Shown here: positions 1 to 5,409 of the stretch, one piece after another | How the letters are laid out: each line of letters begins with the position of its first letter | Position numbering within the stretch: the first letter of the stretch is position 1 | Origin: Pseudomonadota bacterium | GTDB taxonomy: Bacteria > Pseudomonadota > Alphaproteobacteria > Rhizobiales > Xanthobacteraceae | Assembly: GCA_023392205.1 (NCBI GenBank) | Contig: JAEVZN010000079.1 | Location: 1-7,804 of the forward strand | Reading direction: 5' to 3' | DNA length: 7,804 bases | Notes under the pieces: generated by a model | Databases searched by the model: none | Told to the model about the DNA's origin: nothing | The model's input: only the letters and a program-made list of their open reading frames with translations | Made by a program: the position numbers and the translations under genes

Positions 1-918
1 GATCGGCGGCAATTGATCCAGCCGGCCCTCGCGCCCGTATTGGGACATGCGCGCCTGCAACACGCGTGTCAGACGATGCGATTGCCGCGCGCCGTTCACC
101 GGAAACGAGTTGTACTTGAACGGATTGAATTCCGGCACGATGTCGAGCCACGCGGCCTTCGCGAAGGCCGGCAGGAATGCCGGAAACCCCGCCAATCCGG
201 CAAAGCGGGCGAAGGGTGTGATGCCGACCATCGGCGACAGAAGGACAATCCGCGTTGGACGGCCGAGCGCTGGATCGCCCAGCGCATCGAGGGCATGAAT
301 GACTGCCAGCGCACCGCCATTGGAATAGCCCACAAGATGAAGCGGCGCACCATCGTTGGTCCGCCGCATCGCTTCGCGCATCGCGAGACGTGTGGCGGCG
401 GTCCACAATTCCCAGCCGGCCATTGTCAGCGCGGCGGGGACCGTGCCATGCGCCGGCATCCGCGGGACGACGGCGACAAAGCCGCGGGCGCGATAGAATT
501 CCGCGACATGCCGCAGGCTGTAAGGCGCATCCGTCAAACCATGCAGCGGGACCACGGCACCGCGCGGCTGTCCCTGCGGCTCAAGGACGAATGAGCGGTT
601 GAAATCCTGCGCGAAGCGCGCGGGATGAACCGGACTACCTTCGAAATAGCGATTGAAGGGCACGTGCTGGTCTGACGGCAACCTCCGCGTCACGTCACGC
701 CGCACATTGTCGAAAAGCCGTCTTTCATGCGCGAGATAGCCGGCCCAATCCGTGCGGTCGATCTGAGCTGCACTCAGTTCTTCGGGAATGTAGGTGTGCC
801 ACGGCTCCAGCGGCGGCCCGCGTTGCGTGTCATAGATACGAAGTGCGAGAAAGGTGACGAGCACGGCGCCCAACAACAACGCGCCGATCTTTGCAACACG
901 AATCACTCGCGACGTCAT
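1..918 (-). CDS. Membrane-anchored alpha/beta hydrolase, 3' end cut by window edge
   Basis: The minus-strand frame opens at the ATG at 916-918 and stays open to base 1, giving 306 residues with no stop, so the C-terminus is missing. Residues 10-27 form one hydrophobic helix (KIGALLLGAVLVTFLALR), read as an N-terminal anchor or uncleaved signal placing the enzyme on the outer face of the inner membrane. Residues 122-135 carry the oxyanion-hole strand with HG at 126-127 (VPLHGLTDAPYSLR), and GYSNGG at 197-202 is the nucleophile elbow with Ser199. The catalytic acid and histidine should lie beyond the edge. The family covers esterases, lipases and thioesterases; the substrate cannot be read from sequence. 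The Shine-Dalgarno site is poor (only GGA about 10 bases upstream). The gene follows the DUF3300 gene on the same strand after 78 bp with no clear terminator, so co-transcription is possible. Confidence 0.88.
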   Translation of the reverse strand, partial: MTSRVIRVAKIGALLLGAVLVTFLALRIYDTQRGPPLEPWHTYIPEELSAAQIDRTDWAGYLAHERRLFDNVRRDVTRRLPSDQHVPFNRYFEGSPVHPARFAQDFNRSFVLEPQGQPRGAVVPLHGLTDAPYSLRHVAEFYRARGFVAVVPRMPAHGTVPAALTMAGWELWTAATRLAMREAMRRTNDGAPLHLVGYSNGGALAVIHALDALGDPALGRPTRIVLLSPMVGITPFARFAGLAGFPAFLPAFAKAAWLDIVPEFNPFKYNSFPVNGARQSHRLTRVLQARMSQYGREGRLDQLPPI

Positions 919-996
919 TGAGATGTCCGTCTATGGCCAAGGCAACGTCCGGACCGTCCGGGTAGCACAATGACGGGACGATCCGGCACCTGCGGA

Positions 997-2382
997 TCAG
1001 TTGCTGGAACGGTTGCGTCGGTCACCGCTGCCCTGACGCTGGCCGCGCTGCTGCTGTGGCCTTGCATTCTGCCGGTTCGGCCGGGCATTGCCCTGTTGGG
1101 CACGCTGTTGCGGCCTCGCCTGGGGCCGTTGCTGCGGACGCTGTTGCGGACGTGCCTGCGGCCGCTGCTGCGGGCGTGCCTGTGGCCGCGATTGCTGAGG
1201 TCGCGATTGTGGACGCTGCGCACTCGGCCGGTCGGCAGAACGGTTCGGCCGTGCCGCGGGGCGGTCCGGACGGTCTGCGGGACGATCCGGGCGAGCAGCC
1301 GGACGGTCGGGACGAGACGCGGGACGGTCAGGCCGCGCGGTCGGTCGATCAGGGCGCACGGCGGGACGATCAGGACGCGCAGTGGATCCCTCGGGACGCA
1401 CAGCCGGACGATCAGGTCGCGCCGTTGGGCGGTCGGGACGCGCTGCCGGACGATCGGGACGCGGACGGTCGGGTCGGGCCACCGGGCGGTCCGGGCGCGG
1501 GCGGTTGACATCCGGTCGCTGAGGCCGCTGGCCGGGCCGGTCAGGGCGCCAGGCGCCGGGGCGGTCCGGACGCGGACCGCGATTGACATTCACCACCGTG
1601 CGGTTGTCGATCCACACGTCGTTCCAACGCCGGTTGTTCCATCCCCACTGGTTATTCCACGCCGAGCCGACAAACACGCCAGTCGTGAATGCCAAGGCTA
1701 TCGGCAGTGCGCTGGTGAACACCACGCTTGAATCGTAAACCGGCACATAGATGCGTTCCGGAACGGCGGGCGCGATGTAAATCACGCGGGCGCCGCCTTC
1801 GTCACGCACCACCACGGTCTGCTCCGGCGTCGTCTTCAGATTGCCGATGCTTTCAGCGCGGGCACGCAGGAGCTGCACGGCAGCGGCAACGTCCTCGCCC
1901 TGCAGTGCGAAAGCTTCACCAAGCGACTCGGTCCATTCGAGATGGTCGGCAAGCAATTCGATCACCGAGGGAAATCGCGTCAGCGCCCGTACCGACGCAT
2001 CCCATTTCATCGCATCGACGGCCGTGAAGTCGTTTTTCTCGACGGCGCCCGGATTGGCGGCGAGCCAACGGTCGGCCTGAACGATCTGCAACGGAAAGGT
2101 ACTGGCCGGCAAGACAAGCGCGAGCAGCGGGTCCGGATACAGGGCGATGGGACAGAGCATGTATTCAAGGTCGGTCATCGTGAAGACCGGCTTCTCCGGT
2201 GCAGGGACCCCGGCAGGCGCTGGCGGTTGGCCGTTGACATTGGGCGTCTGGGCAAGGACCGGCCCAATTGTTGCGCTCACGGTGAAGACCGCGGTCACCG
2301 CCACCCGCAGGGATGTCAGGGCTTTCACACGGACGCGACTGCTCTGGCGTCGAAGGCTCAAGAGGTCGGAGTTCATCTGCAT
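997..2382 (-). CDS. Secreted DUF3300 protein with Arg/Pro/Asp heptad-repeat tail
   Basis: This is recognised as a DUF3300 family protein from the YPDPLL-LVLPAST block followed by PLQIVQADRWLA (about residues 82-107 after this start). The frame is open from a GTG at 2397, with further candidate starts GTG 2388, ATG 2382 and ATG 2376. A GAGG at 2397-2400 (read on the minus strand) lies 8 bases from GTG 2388 and 14 from ATG 2382, so the exact start is uncertain. The N-terminus is basic, then hydrophobic, ending in PVLA before QTP, a good Sec signal with signal peptidase I site. Residues of about 65-240 form the DUF3300 domain, followed by a Trp/Asn-rich stretch (WNNQWGWNN). About twelve RPDRPxA heptads come next, then a Gln/Arg/Pro tail. 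The product should be a periplasmic or surface protein with a very basic, disordered C-terminus. Its function is unknown. It may share a transcript with the hydrolase downstream. Confidence 0.9.
   Translation of the reverse strand: MQMNSDLLSLRRQSSRVRVKALTSLRVAVTAVFTVSATIGPVLAQTPNVNGQPPAPAGVPAPEKPVFTMTDLEYMLCPIALYPDPLLALVLPASTFPLQIVQADRWLAANPGAVEKNDFTAVDAMKWDASVRALTRFPSVIELLADHLEWTESLGEAFALQGEDVAAAVQLLRARAESIGNLKTTPEQTVVVRDEGGARVIYIAPAVPERIYVPVYDSSVVFTSALPIALAFTTGVFVGSAWNNQWGWNNRRWNDVWIDNRTVVNVNRGPRPDRPGAWRPDRPGQRPQRPDVNRPRPDRPVARPDRPRPDRPAARPDRPTARPDRPAVRPEGSTARPDRPAVRPDRPTARPDRPASRPDRPAARPDRPADRPDRPAARPNRSADRPSAQRPQSRPQQSRPQARPQQRPQARPQQRPQQRPQARPQQRAQQGNARPNRQNARPQQQRGQRQGSGDRRNRSSN
1243..1497 (-). 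repeat. In-frame 21-bp tandem repeat encoding RPDRPxA heptads
   Basis: About twelve consecutive units read in the minus-strand frame as RPDRP plus two variable residues (VA, AA, TA, AV, AS, AD). One unit is shortened to RPDRP, one is degenerate (RPEGSTA), and the last before the Gln-rich tail is RPNRSAD. Looser RPDRP copies continue up to about 1575, and a Gln/Arg/Pro tract of RPQQ and RPQA units runs down to about 1078. The array is coding and keeps frame, so copy-number change by slippage or recombination would add or remove whole heptads without a frameshift. Confidence 0.85.
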
Positions 2383-2445
2383 ACGCACAATACACACCTC
2401 ACTCTATGGTCGGATAGCGACGGGCTCGACCAAGAACGAACGGCG

Positions 2446-2474
2446 ACTATGCGCAGTTTGGAACTTGCAATCAA
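2446..2474 (-). promoter_or_regulatory. Possible sigma70-type promoter for the DUF3300 gene
   Basis: On the minus strand, TTGATT (2469-2474) and CATAGT (2446-2451) are separated by exactly 17 bases. This would start transcription near 2438-2440 and leave a leader of roughly 50 bases before the DUF3300 start. Both boxes match the consensus only in part, so this is a suggestion from spacing and sequence alone. Confidence 0.33.
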
Positions 2475-2606
2475 ATGAACCTGTCTTCGTGTGCAAGCAG
2501 CCTTAGGACATGCATCATGGCCAGCAGAATTAAGCCGCATTTTCAGTGACTTCTCATCCGATCTGCGCTATTTTGCCGCACCTTTTCGCAAACGTCGGAG
2601 CTGGAA

Positions 2607-2795
2607 ATGGGCCTTTTTTTTGGGTCGGCAATGTTCGTGGTCGCAACTGGCATTGTCTGGGCGCTGCGGTCGCCTGATGGCGTGCACACTCACCCTCTTG
2701 TCGACAAGCCAGGGATGGGTGTCCTGATCGGAATGACCTGCGTTTCGCTCTTTGCGGCTGGCCTGGGCTTCGTATTCTCGTGGTTCGCGCAGTGA
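2607..2795 (+). CDS. Small two-helix membrane protein, hypothetical
   Basis: The product is 62 residues. Two hydrophobic segments (about residues 2-20 and 37-60) flank a short polar loop containing SPDGVHTHPLVDKPG, so it should be an inner-membrane hairpin protein. GGAG at 2597-2600 sits 6 bases before the ATG, which supports real translation. The composition is that of a membrane protein and not of a shadow frame: opposite-strand frames here are Arg/Ser/Pro-rich. I do not recognise the family and no function can be given. An octamer of T (2614-2621) encodes the start of the first helix. The gene is divergent from the DUF3300 gene and is followed by a minus-strand tRNA, so it is probably transcribed alone. 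A weak TGACTT (2547-2552) and TATTTT (2569-2574) pair, 16 bases apart, could be its promoter. Confidence 0.72.
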   Translation: MGLFFGSAMFVVATGIVWALRSPDGVHTHPLVDKPGMGVLIGMTCVSLFAAGLGFVFSWFAQ

Positions 2796-2898
2796 CCGCA
2801 ACTACGCTCGCGGCTCGGCAGACGCGGCGACTAGTCATGCGCGCTGCAGCAGCCTTCAACGGCCGCATTCCGCGCATGGGTGTCACGCATGGAGGGCG

Positions 2899-2973
2899 TG
2901 GTGGGCGCGACAGGGATCGAACCTGTGACCCCTACCATGTCAAGGTAGTGCTCTTCCGCTGAGCTACGCGCCC
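2899..2973 (-). tRNA. tRNA-Val (anticodon GAC)
   Basis: The minus strand from 2973 to 2899 folds as a cloverleaf. The acceptor arm pairs GGGCGCG (5' end, 2967-2973) with CGCGCCC (2903-2909), followed by discriminator A and an encoded CCA at 2899-2901. The D arm is GTAGCTCAGCGGAAGAGC-like, the anticodon stem CTACC/GGTAG encloses loop TTGACAT (2937-2943) with anticodon GAC (2939-2941), and the T arm contains the standard GGTTCGATCC. GAC reads the valine codons GUC and GUU. The 75-base length including CCA is normal for a class I tRNA without a long variable arm. No repeat of its 3' end elsewhere in the window suggests an integrated element. Confidence 0.97.
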
Positions 2974-2994
2974 GCCTGACGATACGAGGCGCCC

Positions 2995-3022
2995 CTATAG
3001 TCCCTCCCCCGGCGGGAGGCAA
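2995..3022 (-). promoter_or_regulatory. Possible promoter of tRNA-Val
   Basis: On the minus strand, TTGCCT (3017-3022) and CTATAG (2995-3000) are spaced by 16 bases, and a start about 7 bases downstream would give a leader of roughly 14 bases before the mature tRNA 5' end at 2973. The spacer contains an inverted repeat (CCTCCC 3003-3008 with GGGAGG 3014-3019). Position and spacing are right, but the match to consensus is only partial. Confidence 0.42.
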
Positions 3023-3109
3023 GCGCAGGAACAGAGCTGCGGCGCCTGTTCGGTTCCAAACCCGTCATAAAAGGAATAAGGAACGCAGCACTGGTGTAAG
3101 CCCTTTAAC

Positions 3110-3125
3110 CCCGGCGTACGCCGGG
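3110..3125. repeat. Perfect 16-bp palindrome upstream of the methyltransferase gene
   Basis: CCCGGCGTACGCCGGG is fully self-complementary. As RNA it would form a 6-bp GC stem with a GTAC tetraloop; as DNA it would be an 8+8 operator-like site. It ends 33 bases before the chosen methyltransferase start at 3159. No T-run follows, so it is not a normal intrinsic terminator. Its role is unknown. Confidence 0.5.
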
Positions 3126-3145
3126 ACATCTGGCCATGTGCCGAC

Positions 3146-3151
3146 AGGGAG
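3146..3151 (+). promoter_or_regulatory. Ribosome binding site that sets the methyltransferase start
   Basis: AGGGAG lies 7 bases before the ATG at 3159. The longer frame start at GTG 3138 has no comparable site and would add seven residues (MPTGSPS) in front of an otherwise normal signal peptide, so the ATG at 3159 is preferred. Confidence 0.7.
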
Positions 3152-3158
3152 TCCGTCA

Positions 3159-3932
3159 ATGTCGTTGAGTCTTGCTTCTTTCCGCCCCGCCCTTCTCGCG
3201 CTGACACTGGCGGCAGGCGTCACCTCCGCCGCCTATGCGCAGGAGGAGCCCCGCCTCGACGTGATCTACGTGCCGACCCCTCAGGAGGTGGTCGATCGGA
3301 TGCTGGAACTCGCGAAGGTCGGAGAAGGCGACTACATGATCGATTTCGGCTGCGGTGACGGCCGTATGGTGGTCACGGCGGCGAAACTCGGCGCGCGTGG
3401 CTATGGTGTGGATATCAATCCGCAGCGCATCAAGGAAGCCAACGCCAATGCAAAGGCCGCTGGCGTCACCGACCGCGTGGAATTCAAGGTGGCCAACCTG
3501 TTCGAGGAGGACCTCAGCAAGGCCGACGTCATGGCGATGTACCTCCTGACCGACATCAACCTGCGCCTGCGTCCGAAGATCCTGAGCGATATGAAGCCCG
3601 GCAGCCGCATCGTCTCGCATGCCTTCGATATGGGCGACTGGAAGCCCGAGGTTCATGAGAACGTCAATGGCCGCAATGTCTATTTCTGGATCGTTCCGGC
3701 CCGGGTGGACGGCAAATGGCAGATCGACGGCGACAAGAAAATGTCTCTCGATATCGATCAGAAATACCAGTTCTTCACCGGCAAGGCGGAAGTCGACGGC
3801 AAGCCGGTCGAGATCACCGATGGCCAGCTGAAGGGTGCCGACATCTCCTTCACGGTGAACGGCCAGAAATACACCGGCAAGGTGGACGGCAACACCATCA
3901 CCGGCTCGAACTGGAAGGCCACGCGGGCCTGA
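3159..3932 (+). CDS. Class I SAM-dependent methyltransferase with Sec signal peptide
   Basis: The product is 257 residues. Residues 1-27 look like a cleavable Sec signal: a short polar start, hydrophobic ALLALTLAAGV, and AYA before QEEP. The mature part begins with YVPTPQEVVDRML (37-49), a block shared with small methyltransferases of the FAM173/ATPSCKMT-like type. SAM-binding motif I follows as IDFGCGDGR (61-69), the acidic ribose-binding residue is D85 in GVDIN, and VSHAFDMGDWKP (152-163) closes the Rossmann core. Residues of about 185-257 form a beta-rich extension with repeated Gly-turn strands (for example FTVNGQKYTGKVDGNTITGS). The substrate is unknown; protein lysine methylation is a guess from the FAM173 resemblance. 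The oddity is the signal peptide, since SAM is cytoplasmic. The gene is flanked by a palindrome upstream and a hairpin downstream and is probably monocistronic. Confidence 0.88.
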   Translation: MSLSLASFRPALLALTLAAGVTSAAYAQEEPRLDVIYVPTPQEVVDRMLELAKVGEGDYMIDFGCGDGRMVVTAAKLGARGYGVDINPQRIKEANANAKAAGVTDRVEFKVANLFEEDLSKADVMAMYLLTDINLRLRPKILSDMKPGSRIVSHAFDMGDWKPEVHENVNGRNVYFWIVPARVDGKWQIDGDKKMSLDIDQKYQFFTGKAEVDGKPVEITDGQLKGADISFTVNGQKYTGKVDGNTITGSNWKATRA

Positions 3933-3970
3933 TGGCCCAGAGCGGCCCAGCCTGATATTGTCACGCAACA

Positions 3971-3997
3971 TCAAGGACGCCCTCGCGGCGTCCTTGA
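3971..3997 (+). terminator. Terminator-like hairpin after the methyltransferase gene
   Basis: TCAAGGACGCC (3971-3981) pairs perfectly with GGCGTCCTTGA (3987-3997) around a 5-base loop, an 11-bp stem. It lies 39 bases after the methyltransferase stop and before the permease start. The bases that follow (CATTGT) are not a strong U-run, so termination may be partial, or the stem may protect the 3' end of the transcript. No good T-run is present on the minus strand either. Confidence 0.6.
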
Positions 3998-4033
3998 CAT
4001 TGTAAGCGCCCTCCTCCCAGGAACATTCGGCCC

Positions 4034-5371
4034 ATGACATCGCAAAATTCCGGCGCGCCGCGCGCCACGTTGAGCGTCGCCGACGGCGCCCTGATGATGG
4101 TCGGCATCATCATCGGCATCGGCATCTTCAAGACGCCACAGCTGGTCGCGATGTTCAGCCCGAACGAATTTGCATTCGTGGGCCTGTGGATATTCGGCGG
4201 CGTCGCCACACTGATCGGCGCGCTGGTTTATGCCGAATTGGCCGCCGCCTATCCCTCGACGGGGGGCGAATATAATTTCCTCAGCCGTGCCTATGGCCTG
4301 CCGGTGGCGTTCCTTTTCGCCTGGGCGCGCACGACGGTGATCCAGACAGGCGCCATAGCTGCGGTGGCTTTCGTGTTCGGCGATTACGCGCAGGAGCTCT
4401 ACTCGCTCGGCGCCTATGGCTCGGCAATCTATGGCGGCATCGCACTGATCCTGCTGACGCTGCTCAACATCGCCGGCACCTACGAAAGCAAGACCGCGCA
4501 GAACGTACTCTCCACGCTTCTGGTCACGGCCATGCTGGTCATGGTCGTTGTGGGCTTCATGAGCGTCGGCGACCGTCCTCCAGCCGCAGCGACCGGCGAT
4601 GGCCCGGGATACGGCATGCTGGGGCTGGCAATGGTATTCATCCTGCTGACCTATGGCGGCTGGAACGAGGCCGCCTACCTGTCAGCCGATGTGCGCAATG
4701 TCGGCCGCGACATGGTCCGCATCCTGCTGACCGGAACGGCGATCGTCACCACCGTTTATGTGCTGGTGAATATCGGCTACCTGATGGTTCTGGGGCTGGA
4801 AGGCCTGCGCAAGAGCGACGCGATCGCCGCCGACGTCATGCGCGTCGCGTTCGGGACCGGCGGGGCGGTCGTCGTGAGCGTAATCGTCTGCGTTGCCGCA
4901 CTGTCCACCATGAATGCCAGCATCTTCACCGGCGCGCGTCTTTATCATGCGCTTGGACAGGATTTGTCGCTCGCACGCCTGAAGGTGTGGGACAATGTCC
5001 GCAACAATCCCCGCAACGCCATTCTGATGCAAAGCGCCATCGCCTTCGTTCTGGTGCTGTTCGGGGCCATGGCGCGCGACGGCTTCAAGGCGATGGTGGA
5101 ATATACCGCGCCGGTCTTCTGGTTCTTTCTGCTGCTGGTGGGGCTGGGTCTGTTCATCCTGCGCCGCCGCGACCCCAACCATCCGCGGCCGTTCAAGGTG
5201 CCGCTCTACCCGGTCACGCCGGCCTTGTTCTGCATGATCTGCGCCTATTTGCTCTATTCGAGCCTGGTCTATACAGGCCGCGGCGCGCTGTTCGGCATCG
5301 CCGTGCTGCTGATCGGCGTTCCGCTGCTGGCACTGGTGCGCAAGAAGCGGCGTGCGGCGATGGCCCGATAG
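4034..5371 (+). CDS. APC-superfamily amino acid/amine permease
   Basis: The product is 445 residues with about 12 hydrophobic segments, the usual size for amino acid-polyamine-organocation permeases; the fold is LeuT-like and sits in the inner membrane. Helix 1 carries GIIIGIGIF (24-32), the unwound substrate-binding segment typical of this family. YAELAAAYPSTGGEY (66-80) is the conserved helix 2-3 region of the L-type (LAT/SteT-like) branch, and TYGGWNEAAYLSADVRN (206-222) is the helix 6 substrate-site region. RRRDPNHPRPFKVPLYP (377-393) is the conserved cytoplasmic loop before the last two helices. Substrate specificity cannot be read. AGGA (4019-4022) precedes the ATG by 11 bases. The FAD oxidoreductase starts 38 bp downstream on the same strand, so the two are likely one operon and the permease may import the oxidoreductase substrate. 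Confidence 0.93.
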   Translation: MTSQNSGAPRATLSVADGALMMVGIIIGIGIFKTPQLVAMFSPNEFAFVGLWIFGGVATLIGALVYAELAAAYPSTGGEYNFLSRAYGLPVAFLFAWARTTVIQTGAIAAVAFVFGDYAQELYSLGAYGSAIYGGIALILLTLLNIAGTYESKTAQNVLSTLLVTAMLVMVVVGFMSVGDRPPAAATGDGPGYGMLGLAMVFILLTYGGWNEAAYLSADVRNVGRDMVRILLTGTAIVTTVYVLVNIGYLMVLGLEGLRKSDAIAADVMRVAFGTGGAVVVSVIVCVAALSTMNASIFTGARLYHALGQDLSLARLKVWDNVRNNPRNAILMQSAIAFVLVLFGAMARDGFKAMVEYTAPVFWFFLLLVGLGLFILRRRDPNHPRPFKVPLYPVTPALFCMICAYLLYSSLVYTGRGALFGIAVLLIGVPLLALVRKKRRAAMAR

Positions 5372-5395
5372 GCTAGTCTGCCCGGCAGGATCGTC

Positions 5396-5400
5396 GGAGG
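5396..5400 (+). promoter_or_regulatory. Ribosome binding site supporting the GTG start of the oxidoreductase
   Basis: GGAGG lies 9 bases before GTG 5410. The GTG start gives MSDNADAIIVGAGHNG, with the FAD-binding strand the expected few residues from the N-terminus; the next in-frame ATG would remove the GAGHNG motif. Confidence 0.8.
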
Positions 5401-5409
5401 CGCTGGACC

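Noticed and set aside
13..594. Plus-strand open frame of 193 residues at the left edge
   Set aside because: It is Arg/His-rich with no family resemblance and lies opposite the alpha/beta hydrolase, whose catalytic motif is clear.
1243..1497. Regular repeats considered as a CRISPR array
   Set aside because: The unit is 21 bp with no unique spacers, is degenerate, and encodes an in-frame heptad; no cas genes are present.
970..1731. Long plus-strand open frame opposite the DUF3300 repeat region, and a second minus-strand frame at 915-1589
   Set aside because: Both are low-complexity Arg/Thr/Pro or Leu/Arg translations of the GC-rich repeat in other frames; the DUF3300 frame has a recognisable domain and signal peptide.
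2899..2973. tRNA-Val as an integration site for a mobile element
   Set aside because: No integrase gene is present and I see no second copy of the tRNA 3' end in the window.
3994..3999. Perfect TTGACA considered as the -35 box of a permease promoter
   Set aside because: No -10-like sequence lies 16-18 bases downstream, and the bases are part of the 3' arm of the hairpin at 3971-3997.
3156..4040. Minus-strand open frame of 294 residues covering the methyltransferase gene
   Set aside because: It mirrors the real gene in the antisense codon phase, a common effect in high-GC DNA; no domain or ribosome binding site supports it.
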